Made by a program: the position numbers and the translations under genes | Part shown: piece by piece, positions 34,297-44,387 of the stretch | Layout: every line of letters starts with the position of its first letter | Numbering within the stretch: the first letter of the stretch is position 1 | NCBI GenBank assembly: GCA_025449115.1 | Contig: JAHLKC010000021.1 | Location: 1-64,000 of the forward strand | Length of the DNA: 64,000 nt | Source: Chytridium lagenaria | Taxonomy: Eukaryota > Chytridiomycota > Chytridiomycetes > Chytridiales > Chytridiaceae | Direction: 5' to 3' | The notes under the pieces: model-generated | Told to the model about the DNA's origin: nothing | The model's input: only the letters and a program-made list of their open reading frames with translations | The model's database searches: none

Positions 34297-34411
34297 AAAA
34301 GATTAGTGAAAAGAAGAACATTGAATGGTTCATTATAATAAAAACGTGGAATGTAGTATTGTAAGATTCATTACGGTGATGTTTTAGAAATCAGTTGTCA
34401 TCGTGTCCGAA

Positions 34412-36527
34412 ATGTCCGCCAGAAGAAAACGTCAAAACGATGACGCAGATGAAAGATCTCGACTTCGTGCTGCGCTATTAAAGCCAATACAAAATGGTAA
34501 GGAAGATATCATCTGAGATATATTCGGATCTTCGATATTTTTCGCTCCGTTTAACATCCTGTGACGGTTGAGGAAGGTGGCTCAGTATGTCTAACACATT
34601 CTTCTCACAGTGTCCTTCTACGCCAAACCCGCAGCGTAAGGAAATCCTCTCTCATCACTCAACCAACTTACATATACAGTAACCCTGTTACATCGGCATC
34701 GTCGATCACTCATCAAAGTCGGTGGGGCCAAATGCTGCAAGCGATCAGAGAGAAAACGCAACGTGATAATTGTTTTTGTGTAAGGAATAATTCTTGTATA
34801 AAGGTGACCGTTTTTATTAGGGTATGGAGAAAGTTTTATAAACAGGAAAAGGCTTTTCGGTATGATTTTTGTCATTTTGGTGTTTGTTTACGGTAAAAAA
34901 GGGTCAAGACCTTTCCCCATGGCCTTTACGGATATTCTCGTATGAGGTGAAGCTTTTAATCTTTTTTAGCAAGAGAATATCATTTAATAGAATGTTTTCA
35001 TTTAGTTTGATTTGAATCATCCTGGACGTCGGAAATTCCTTGTGACGACTTATGAGGATTTCTGGACACGGTATCTTACTATGCAAGACGACGAGCGTGT
35101 ATACTATGAGCTCATTCGGGAAGGTGAAACTCCCATTTGTTGTCAACATCTAAACATCCTAGAATTCCCTTGCAAGCTTTATTTCGAGTTAGTTCTTCCC
35201 CTTTATATAGTCACCTTAAACCCTGTTTTAGTTTAGAATACCCCAAAGATTTAAACCAAGACAGTGACAGTGAAGCCATGATGAAGATATTTAAAAAGGT
35301 ATTTGAGTAGCGGGCTCTGCGATCATCTTTTAAAGAGAAAGGTTGTGTTGAGAGAACTTTTCACAAAGTTCAAGATCCACGTTGAAGCCAATGAATGGAT
35401 TGAAATGACATCGGACACTGACAAAAAGTTTTCGAGACACGTTATTGTTGATTTAAAAAATGCGGTATGGAAAGATAATATCCACGCAGGTTGAATCATG
35501 AGTTTGGTGTGAATGGTTAAAGTTTTTGATCAAGGTCGCTTTGTATCGAACGTGTGTGGAACAATCCGAACTCGCGTCCTTCATCTTTCATCGAAATCAA
35601 GAACTCCCGCATGACGACGGCACAGATAACCTCACCCAGAAGAACGCAAGAACTAACCGAACTTCTCCTCCTTTTTATAAAAACCCATGAAGAAAAGGAG
35701 TTAACCTCTTTGTGGATGAAGGTGATGACTTTGTTTCAACTTCATCAACGTAACCTCCAACAACAGGCGTGTATACAAGAAACCGCAATTTCCGCATCCT
35801 GTTCTCTACAAAACTCGGGAAAAACGCACCACTCATCCAAACTCACCCAAAACCCTCCCCGGACATCCTGTCCGAAAGGCTTGGATGCATTTTTGAGAAC
35901 ACTTGTGGGGGCAGTTGGGAGCTGGACACCGGGAATGAGGGTTTTGGCGATCGATGGGTCGACAACTACAAGTGGTGGTCGTGGTGATGATCATGTGGCT
36001 AAGAAGGTGAGGGTGTGTACATCAGGATATATGGAGAATGGGTCGCCGTTTCCGGATATTGATGAGTTTTTGGTGGCGTGGGTGAGGGAGAATGTACCGG
36101 GGGTGGCAACGCGAGGGTGCAGAGGGTCGCGTTTTTTCCTGACAGTAAGTCCATTTTGGCTTATAAACAGATTTATTGACCTTGAATTTACGCTGCGTTC
36201 CAGGTATAACTGTAACATATGCGATGGTTGGAACGCGGTATTGCTACAACATTGGGAAAGAGCATAAAAGTAATGGCGTTTATTACGTGGCAGAGATTTC
36301 GCATGGGATTTTTTCACAAAGGTTTTTGTTTGCTTTACATGGAATGAATGTTGACGACAATATCAGATGCCATGATCCAGATTGCAAATAATTTTAGGTC
36401 TCGTGAAGTGGAGATCCCTGTCGAGTTGAATCCGTTCAAGACCGAAAACGATACACCACCAGAATCATCTAATGGAGACGGCAACAATGAAGCGACTGAT
36501 GATGAAGATGCACCTATGGGGCCATGA
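34412..36527 (+). CDS. PRIMPOL: PrimPol primase-polymerase
   Basis: AEP-superfamily primase/polymerase that reprimes stalled forks. Exon 1 (34412 to about 34497) is MSARRKRQNDDADERSRLRA. The core begins RRKFLVTTYEDFWTRY (compare human IYLVTTYAEFW), then after a short intron EFPCKLYFDLEYPKDL, where the Asp and Glu of DLE are catalytic metal ligands, then SDTDKKFSRHVIVDL and AVWKDNIHAG. Later NLFVDEGVYTRNRNFRILF and the C-terminal zinc region RYCYNIGKEHKSNGVYYVAE then RCHDPDC align to human PrimPol zinc finger. The last exon ends in an acidic tail DDEDAPMGP. The frame slips near 35703 (before NLFVDEG) and at the AAA at 36386-36388 just after RCHDPDC. The start is the first Met in a short basic exon. 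The gene starts 115 bp after the Swc5 stop, same strand. Confidence 0.85.
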
Positions 36528-37037
36528 AATGTTTACAAAATCAACGATACGTTGTTTAAAAGTATATACACACTGTATTTCAATTCCTTATTAAAGAGTA
36601 CCATTTTCTTAAGCTATTGCAAAGAAAAAGAAAACACGACGAAAGGGTACCCTTTATCATTCTCCAAACAAAATCAAAATGATATTCTAACTTGTGGAAA
36701 AAAAGGGGGTTGGGTAAAAGGCAACTTTCGCAAGGAAGAGCGAGAGACATTTTTCCAATGCAAATAGAGCACCGCAACATCAGCGAAGAGCCAAAACACA
36801 ATCGGAGAGAAAGTATTGTTGAACAAGGACGAGACAGCAACGGATAATGACCAGAGACGAATTGACGGGGAAAGATGAGAGCGGGTGAAGCAAAGGAAAA
36901 GGGGCAAGCCAGCTGCACCTCTCTTTTTCCTTCCCCTACAAAGAACCACAAGCAAAAAGATCCAAAAAAAAAAAAGAAAGAGGTACAGCTATATAAAACT
37001 CCAGATTGCAAAGTTAAGAAGACAGATTATGAGATAT
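36528..37037. other. A/G-rich convergent spacer, 3' flank of Ecl1-like gene
   Basis: Between convergent stops. The plus strand is A/G-rich throughout about 36560-37030, so the minus-strand transcript would have a U/C-rich 3' UTR, as seen for the zinc-knuckle gene. Lys-rich and Phe-rich frames here are composition shadows, not genes. Confidence 0.5.
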
Positions 37038-37585
37038 TTAAAAAGGAGGAAGGGAAAGATCCGAAGAGATCAATCGAGGAGACCCACTCAAAGAAGCACC
37101 AGGCTTCCTTCCACTAAAGGCCACCGCAGCGTACCACTCCGAAACTGGAGACACTGACGTTGGTGATGACGTTGCTGATGAGGCCAATGATGATGAAGAG
37201 GTTGAACGGTTACGCCTTGTTGATGCAGGGATTTCGCGGGGGCTTGGAGATGTGAGGTGGTGGCAAAAGTGGCAAAGTTGGAGGAAAAGGGGGGAGGTTG
37301 AGTGTGCATGGTGACGGTGGATGTTTCGTGATGTCGGCATTCTGAGGAACAGTAAGATCGCCCTAGAGAAAAGGAAATTCATGATGGTTAGCATTGGAAG
37401 TGTGGAGAATGTTGGTTTGTATATTGGATTAAGCCAAAAAGTCAAAAGCGTGTTTTTTTTTTCTACTGTCTACATAAAAAAGTTGCATGCATAGCTTTCA
37501 GGAGATGGCGAGCAATAGTGAGGTATCAAGAAGAACTTACATCAGTCGCCTTTCCGCAGAAGCACCAGTCGACGTGGATATCCAT
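37038..37585 (-). CDS. Small zinc-binding protein, Ecl1-like
   Basis: Short protein that starts at 37585 with MDIHVDWCFCGKATD; after an intron (donor GTAAG at about 37540, acceptor at about 37363) it continues RSYCSSECRHHETST. The C-F-C-G-K ... Y-C-S-x-E-C pattern matches the zinc motif of fungal Ecl1-type lifespan/stress regulators, where it lies at the N-terminus of an otherwise disordered small protein. The rest is Ser/Pro/His/Gln-rich and its frame, hence the stop (37038 or 37088), is not certain. The two exons are one base out of phase at the GGG following the acceptor, again compatible with a missing G. The Ecl1 assignment rests on the motif and size only. The promoter side contains a GT microsatellite (37617-37642). 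Confidence 0.5.
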
Positions 37586-38356
37586 TGATTGATTGGGATG
37601 GATATGTTTGCGTGGTGTGTGTGTGTGTATGTGTGTGTGTTGTTACTGGAGTGAAATGTGTGTGATGTGGAATGATGTGATGGAAGAAGTTAGTTGTTGG
37701 AGTAACAGATGGTAGCGCGGTCTTGCAGTTGCAGATGGCTATGAGATGAGCGTTGTTGTTTTGTTGAATGATGACGACTGCCGTAATTGTATTTATTAGG
37801 TAACTCTTGTTATCTGAATATAATCTTGAAACACAATCTTTTGAAAAATAAAAATAAAAATAAAATAATAATTAAATTTAATGATAAATATCACTCATTT
37901 AAAATAAAAATTATCCTTTTTTTATGTATGTAGGGGACTATAAATATTTTATTATAATAATAAATAATAAATAAATAATAAATATTGGGTTTGTCTTTTA
38001 TATTTATATATTTAATTCAACTGTGCCATCTTGGCTATCCTTCCTTGCATGTACTCACCCACCCACCCACTATTACATATTTATTACTCATCATACATTT
38101 CACACCCACCAAGCATCCCTATACTGTTAATTTACTATTGATTTACTGATGATTATCAGTCCACAAACATGACAAAACATTTATTATTATTCAACTAAAC
38201 AAAATAAATACACCAAGTCCATACGTCAGCTAATTCTACACGCATGATAACCATTCACCCTACCATACTGCACGAGTGAAGTAAAATAATAATGAGAAGA
38301 GACGCGATAAAAGATCTTTTATATCATTCTGCAGGATGCAAAGCTCCCTCTCATTC
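37586..38356. other. AT-rich spacer with GT and AAT repeats
   Basis: About 770 bp. A GT-rich microsatellite lies at 37617-37642 and A/T-rich repeats (AAAATAAA, ATAATA, CACCCACC) at 37840-38080. It lies upstream of the Ecl1-like gene and downstream of the UPF0696 gene. No gene is seen. Confidence 0.6.
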
Positions 38357-39075
38357 TCATTCTTCTTTTAATCCATGCTCACTTTGAAGCTTGCGCATCT
38401 CTGTTTCAACCGCATCCGTCCGGACACTAGCTCCTGTGAAAATAGACGGACTTAATCCCCATTTATTTCCAGAATATATCCCGGCTCGAGTGAACAGATC
38501 AAGCTTGAACCGACTTTGATCCCATTCCGAGCTCCTCCAGTCGATCAAGTACCCTCCGCACATCATCAATATCCGTAAAATCCTCAACGTAAACGCAGAT
38601 TAGATGCATGGATTGTGCGGAATCTTTTGGAGCGACTTTGGCAGAACTCCCCAACCGACCTTGAACAACGTCTTTCGCAACTTTAGCCCAAGTGTCGTCA
38701 ATGTGATCAGTATCACTGAACAGCACCCACTTTCCCGTTAACTCTCCAGCAAGGCAGGCAACGTTCAACAGTTGATTCACATGCTCCGTTGCGAATCTGA
38801 ATCTTGGTCTTCATCTTTATCTTCCCACCACGAATAGGACCATGGATGGCTTGAGGTTCGCCGTTCTTTAGCTTTTCTTCGAGATTGTTGAGGACGATTT
38901 GACATTCCGAGAGGGGATCATCAATGAGAGTGGGGCGACGGAATCTGGAGGATCGTCTTCCTGTCTCGTCACTAACGCTGATCCACGCACATTGACTGCA
39001 TGTCACTTGTGATGGTTTGAAGTTCTTGAGAAAGTCGTCGATGGTGGTTGCACGGTCTTTTCTGATCCATGACAT
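38357..39075 (-). CDS. UPF0696 / DUF1917 protein (BLES03, C11orf68-like)
   Basis: Member of the eukaryotic UPF0696 family, which has an eIF4E-like fold and no firmly established function. It starts at 39075 (MSWIRKDRATTIDDFLKNFK). Family landmarks in order: TCSQCAWISVSD, NQLLNVACLAGELTGKWVLF, IDDTWAKVAKDVVQGRLG, MHLICVYVEDFTDIDDVRRV, LDRLEELGM and FTRAGIYSGNKWGLSPSIF. The C-terminus is helical (EMRKLQSEHGLKEE). The frame slips at CCC 38521-38523 (GGG on the sense strand); dropping one G joins EELGM to DQSRFKLDLF. Further slips lie between about 38830 and 38790, where an acidic EDKDEDQDSDS segment is read in another frame. The conserved GKW and GIYSGNKWGL signatures make the family call solid. 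It lies 150 bp downstream of MCEE, same strand. Confidence 0.72.
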
Positions 39076-39225
39076 GGAAGTAACAAATCGGACAACTGTC
39101 CAAAATCAAAAATACTCTTTCAAAAAAAAATGTAAAACAGTATCAAATAGTGTAAAGACCGCATAACTCGATTTATATTTTGTACATTGACATGCGATAT
39201 CTAAGAAATGCCTTGATAACTATGC

Positions 39226-40113
39226 TTAGCGCTGCTCGAGTTCAACCTAAATGTAATTTAGCATCATGCGCAACCAAGCATTATTCAGAGAAAGGGCAAC
39301 ACCAACCAGCACGCCACCACAGTCTTTAGGGTGAAGGAAAATAACAGGCTTGCCGTGAGCGCCAATCTTGGCTCTTTATCAAGAGAACGAATGCCTTTAG
39401 ATTTCACGTCCTCCATGGCGGTGTAAACGTTGTCGACCTTTATGTCAAATAGGTAACGTTAAATGCTTGTTCAGCAGTTCGTGTAGTTGACGATCTATAC
39501 CTCAAGGCAGATGTGATGCATGCCTCCGTCCTTGTTTTTGGAGAGGAAATTAGCAATAGGACTCTTTTCTCCGTAAGGGTGCACTGTCAACATAGTTTAG
39601 AGTTTTCCGGTAGAAAACGGAATCTCACAAAGCTCAATCTTGGTGTTGCCAAGCTCCACAAAGACCGTGTAAACGCCGTGCTCGGGAAGTGCCTGAAAAT
39701 TGTATCGTTAAAGCAGCGAAAACGGAAATATTATCACTATATGTAAACAATATGGATTATTCACCTTCTTTTCGCTGACTTTAGCACGCAGGACTTCCTT
39801 ATAGAATTTCGCCGACTTTTCAATGTCGGGACGGCAATCGCAACATGATTAAGGATACCAAGTTCCCAGACCTATTGTCATCGAATGATTCAATTAGCCA
39901 AAGGTCTAGTCTTCCCGACAGAGGCCAAATGCATGCATGCATGCACGCATGCACGCATGCTAAAGCAACCACATAGAGAAAGCAAACGTTACTAACTGAT
40001 GCTGTTGCCAATGATCGCTTTGACACTACGATGGGCCTCACGGCTTGTAAAGTTCCAGATGTAGAAGCAGTACGCAACGAGGCCTTAGCGATGGAGGGGA
40101 GTCGAGAGAACAT
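39226..40113 (-). CDS. MCEE: Methylmalonyl-CoA epimerase, mitochondrial
   Basis: Glyoxalase-fold enzyme interconverting (R)- and (S)-methylmalonyl-CoA in propionate/odd-chain fatty acid catabolism. Exon 1 (40113 to about 39997) encodes a presequence rich in Arg, Ser and Ala (MFSRLPSIAKASLRTAST). Then WELGILNHVAIAVP (metal His), EKSAKFYKEVLRAKVSEKK, EHGVYTVFVELGNTKIEL, KDGGMHHICLEVDNVYTAME (metal His), and the end GKPVIFLHPKDCGGVLVELE (metal Glu), stop at 39226. It uses about six exons. The frame slips at GGG 39828-39830 (CCC on the sense strand) between IAVP and DIEKS. Intron 1 contains an ATGC repeat. MCEE is typical of animals and bacteria; with B12-dependent mutase it would make propionate-derived succinyl-CoA. 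The SAC3 gene starts divergently 117 bp away. Confidence 0.88.
39929..39960. repeat. ATGC/ACGC tetranucleotide repeat in MCEE intron 1
   Basis: Eight imperfect GCATGC/GCACGC units; palindromic in each unit, so both strands read alike. It lies wholly within the first intron of MCEE. Confidence 0.8.
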
Positions 40114-40230
40114 GATGTTTTGTTGATGACAATGGATTGAGTTGCTACAGGAAGCTGAATGCAAAAAAGTCACGATGACCCATCGGGTCGTACCGGCCTG
40201 TAAACTGACAATCGGACCTTCCAGACAAAG

Positions 40231-41588
40231 ATGGAAGGTAAAAGCTGGAGGCAGCCCACGGAACGACCTCAAAGTTCCCAAGTAAATCGTGGCTCCAGAG
40301 GAAATCGAAGTAACGGCCATGGCGCACGTGGAGGGTCATTTGGGAGAGGAAGAGGCAACGGCAGGGGTTGGACGAGGACGCCTGAGTCTGATTCGTCATC
40401 ACCATCTCTCCACCGTTCAAGCCCGTCGCATTTCAATCCAAAGGCCTTTGAAAACATTCCCTTATCAGCCGCCAAACCTCCGATAATCTTCGTGACCTCG
40501 AAGAGAACAGGTATATTCATTTAAACTTATATCTTGGTATTATCTCACATACTCTATAAGCTTGCGGAACGCTCAAGTCCAAGAAGACTTATTCAAGCAT
40601 ATCGAATCACTCCTGTCAAACTACCCTCGAATGCTACCAAAGACGATTTAAGCAGCATTGTGCAACTTTTTCGTAAGTAGTATTGCTTGAGGTGAGAACT
40701 AAATATGCGTTTTCGTCAAGAAAGGTAAGCTGCGCGAGGGCTTGGTTTCTACGGAAAGGTGTGACGCCTTTACAGTGATGGCTTACGAGCGATCTGCTGA
40801 GGTGTGCATGGATGCGGAAAACTTTGGAGAGTTTCTGAAGACTCAGACTCTATTGATAAATCAGATTTATCCAAACCTCGCGTCATCACTGGAGGTGAGC
40901 CTCTGTTCCTTTTGTTTTTCTTGGATTTATGTTTGATGTATAATATTAAACGCCTGCGGAATGCTTAACACTAAATACTATACCTCAAATACTTTAAGCT
41001 TCCACGAAATCGGAAATGACCTGCTACTACCTTCTCTACTTTCTCTGCTTCTCTTCCAACGCGGCTCTTCCGTGCGGAGACTCGTGGACCGTCCAACATA
41101 TTCTCTCTCGTTGCTCACTTTGCGGAAATGAAAGATCCGCACATATCTCTAGTCATCAGACTCATTAGAACGCTTCAAGCGAATTTCAACTTTATTCAAT
41201 TTCAGCGGTTGTGGAGTAATGCATCACCACGAGCACGGGTATTTCTTCGTGTAAGTTTGCTATTTCACTTTCTCGCAATAGGGTTCACCCTTTAAGTCTG
41301 GTTTTCTAAAATCCTATTGTTTTCATCATTTTTTCTCAACAGCTTCTCATTCCCCGATTCCGCGCTCGTACATGGACCACTCTCGCGAAATCATATTATG
41401 TCTTTAATGAAAAAGACCTTCTTGCCCTACTGCTATGGGGCCACGGTGATAAGGCCGAAGACCAAACCGGCGGGACGCTGTGGAAACTCTTTGTCGAGAC
41501 CCACTCAAAGTTAACAAACGCACCACAGCCCTGCGTAGAAGAAGGCATTGTATATTTTCGTCGTGCCAAAGCTCGCAAACATAATTGA
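40231..41588 (+). CDS. SAC3/GANP-family protein (THP3/SAC3D1-type)
   Basis: Member of the SAC3/GANP family acting in mRNA metabolism or export. The N-terminus (from 40231) is an Arg/Gly-rich, RGG-like segment: NRGSRGNRSNGHGARGGSFG. The SAC3 core follows: VQEDLFKHIESLLSNYPRM, LREGLVSTERCDAFTVMAYE, ENFGEFLKTQTLLINQIYP, CYYLLYFLCFSSN, FAEMKDPHISLVIRLIRTLQ, ANFNFIQFQRLW, LIPRFRARTWTTLAKSYYVF and LLALLLWGHGDKAED, ending YFRRAKARKHN at 41588. The order EFT/VMAYE, then the Phe-rich helix NFxxFQRLW, then RxRxW fits THP3/LENG8/SAC3D1 proteins better than SAC3 itself, which is much longer. About five introns; frame changes near 40660 and 41075 may be indels. Confidence 0.7.
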
Positions 41589-42736
41589 ACTTCGGAGAAT
41601 AAATTTTTTTTCCAAGGTATATAAAGCAGACTTTTTCGTCACACATTGTTCTTTACATATACATTCGCTAGCATCCGATTTTCTGCAGAGACAGAGTGTC
41701 TATCATCACTCTTACACTCTTCCGATCGGTATCGAGATAACCTGGGAGCGTTAAGAAACGGATGCCTTAGATCAGTGAGGCATTCGTGGTTATTCTTCCA
41801 ACATTCATCTAGTATTTGATGGAACCAATTCAAGACCGTCCAGATAGATAGCTTTGGATTATTATGTGATAATGTGATGGCCAGACATAAACAGGCTCTC
41901 GCAACAACAAGTCCTGGGGGGGGTGAACTGTGAATGGGGAAGAAGCTTCATGAAATGACATTAAGCAGCAGGTGCTGTAGACTGACAGAAATCTAAATGC
42001 ATTTCTTTTTGATCCAAACGGAGGGGTTAACCCAAGATTTTATTTTCGATAAATCAGAGAGAAACCATTTTATTTAAGAAAATCAGAAAGAAGCAATTCA
42101 TACAGCATCTTTAAGTCACAATTACCCTGTTGAAAGAAAAGTATATGTAAGCAAGGACCGAGTATTTAAAGATAGAGAATCAACAAAAAAGAAAGCAGAT
42201 CAGATTCGCCTTTAAAGTCCGCATTCTCACATGTATCCCATCTGAATACATCACAAAGAAACAACATCCATAAAAAGAGACAGGAGAAAAACTCCCATCG
42301 CAATAGGTCCAATGGGACACACAAGGAAACTCATGCATGGTTAGACGTATTGGAGGTGTCAGCTTCTTCAGTCCATAACTCTTTATGAAGTATATTTCTT
42401 TGATAGTTTCGGATGGGGAAGGGGTGGCATTACTACTACCCCTTGCTTTGGCCCATGAGAGTAGGTCTACCAAAAACATCATCATTTACGAGCGCCCACG
42501 AGGGCACCTCAAGATAAAGGGATATGAAACGCAAGAGAAGGATGTGGTTGGCTGTGTAAACGACGTGTATTTACCTGTATTGTGTTTGGAGGGAGGCCCC
42601 TCCCGCCACAGTCCTGTCCGAGGGGTGTTTCAAAAACTTTTTAAAATGGAATATGAAATTCCTCAAATTTATATACTGGCATATTGTTGACAAATCCTTC
42701 TTTCCATCAACAAACCAACGACGCCAAAGAGCCGAA
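41589..42736. other. Spacer of 1.1 kb without a supported gene
   Basis: Region between SAC3-type and the disordered-protein gene. An open stretch at 42385-42690 on the plus strand (MKYISLIVSDGEGV...) has no recognisable pattern. A TGGGGGGGG-like G-run lies near 41915. It may hold the 3' UTR of one gene and the 5' leader of the next; nothing else is seen. Confidence 0.4.
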
Positions 42737-43623
42737 ATGAGCCAAACCGAGATCATTGCAAAGAGGACATCATCTGAGCCCATCCATGCATGGGATCTCC
42801 CTGATGCAGCTACGTACACCAGGTCAAGGCCATCAAAACCCATACCGGATAGGACGAAGTCGGCTTCCAAAAATGTGAGGGGAGGCGGAAGACCAACAAA
42901 CACGACTACGATCACCAACACCATCACCAACAACGACATTACCTTCCCAACGACTCCAACCAGTCAACTATCTGTCAGTCCATCTTCAACTCCAAACGTT
43001 CGATATTTATCCCCAAAGAAAGCGCACCCACATAGGAAGGAAGCGGGAATGTCAAGTAAAGTCCATGAGGCGCCACATCACACCTTGGAGGAAGGAGGGA
43101 CAGAAAGACATCCATGGATTCAACGTTCACTAAGTCCACAATGGATAATCAGCGCCCATCTTCTTATGGCCATAGGGACATCGTGAACGACCAAGCTAGC
43201 GGTGGTGAGCGTTTAGTTCGAGTCATTCAGCAGACAAAGGACGGTGGTCTGTCCATCAAGCTTGTCTCCAACAGCCAGCAAGACCGCACCAGAGTCAGAC
43301 GGTCATCTGAAGACACAAGGGCGTCGACGGAGCAGGCTCAGCAAAACTTGCTTTCGTCAAGTCTACCAAAAAACGGACCGTACATTGGGCAAAATCGTCG
43401 TAGGCAAGAATCCATGACGTCTACTAAAATCCCAGCTAAAATTAAGAGAGCTGAAGTAGTAGAAAGGGGAACGGAGGATATCCTAGAAAAGGAAGGTACC
43501 GAGGCAACGAAAGTCACGGTGATGGAAAAAGAGCCAGAAAAGGACGAGACACCTGCCACAAAAACCATAACGCCGGATATCTTCAACGTGCCAGCAATAG
43601 CATGCTGGGCCGACGAAGTCTGA
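42737..43623 (+). CDS. Disordered protein of unknown function
   Basis: Not recognised. It starts at 42737 with MSQTEIIAKRTSSEPIHAWD and a short motif-like stretch, DLPDAATYTRSRPSKPIPDR. The rest is Thr/Asn/Ser- and later Lys/Glu-rich low complexity (for example ITNTITNNDITFPTTPTSQL). The frame changes near 43110-43140, between HHTLEEGGTERHPW and STMDNQRPSSYGHRD, then runs to the stop at 43623: SGGERLVRVIQQTKDGGLSI, later DIFNVPAIACWADEV. There may be a short intron. No domain is visible, so only a disordered nuclear or scaffold-type protein can be suggested, weakly. It converges on TRMT112, 160 bp away. Confidence 0.45.
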
Positions 43624-43782
43624 AGCAGAATCGAATGCAATTTGATGCTAGTCTTTTTCCCATTATTTATTCCTGTTTGGAGCGAAGGGTTCTTGTAAAT
43701 ACAAAATGGAATGTGCAGTCGAAGCCCATCAGATCTCAGAGTGTTGATTGGAGTATTTGCGGTGATCTACGCATTTTAAACT

Positions 43783-44327
43783 TCAGTTTCCTGGAGCAGC
43801 AATGTTGGGGATTCCGTCCTTGATGGGATAAATGTGTCCACAGCTTGGACAAACCATACGTCCGGATTTCACGTCAGTCTTTTTTTATTATTTGGCATTA
43901 GTTAATTAAATGCCATAAGTCCGTATGATGCATACCTCCATGATGATCCGGTGCAGTCTTCCTAAAAGCTCCTCGTCAAAGTCAACTGGCAAATCTTGCG
44001 GCAACTGGTCAATGCCGAGCTGGATAGATCATAAAAACCAAGCATCAGTCAACTAGTAGGCAAGAATATTATAAGTAGCATGACCGTACCAAGAAGGCGG
44101 TTTGAACAAGTGCCGGCCAGTCCAGCTTAACCAAGAACCTTCTTAAAAAGTTCTCGTTATACTCGACCTCCAGAGTTTCCAGCTCGGCCTCCTCGATCTT
44201 TAGTGGGTAATTGTTGGATGTGCATCCCTTTGCATTGCACATGAGCACATTATGTACGATAAGCCTAGCAAGTGGGAGGGAATAGAGTCAGGTACTTGAA
44301 CGATATAGCTGTGAATACCAACTTCAT
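43783..44327 (-). CDS. TRMT112: Multifunctional methyltransferase subunit TRM112
   Basis: Small zinc-binding activator of several RNA and protein methyltransferases, including those for tRNA, rRNA and eRF1. Exon 1 at 44327 is just MKL. Then IVHNVLMCNAKGCTSNNYPL, KIEEAELETLEVEYNENFLR, RFLVKLDWPALVQTAFL, LGIDQLPQDLPVDFDEELLG, LHRIIME, and the zinc part MVCPSCGHIYPIKDGIPNIA ending APGN at 43783. The Cys pairs (CNAKGC and CPSC) are the expected zinc ligands, and the length (about 125 residues) is normal. Four exons; the first two do not join in phase as read, so exon 1 or an indel needs checking. SPOUT1 starts divergently 60 bp away. Confidence 0.85.
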
Positions 44328-44387
44328 TTTGGGAGTGAGATTCACGACAAGCCAAAAAAAAAACAAGAAAAAAAACCTGACTCTGAC

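Noticed and set aside
36875..37157. Lys/Arg-rich plus-strand frames
   Set aside because: Fall in the A/G-rich 3' flank and antisense of the Ecl1-like gene.
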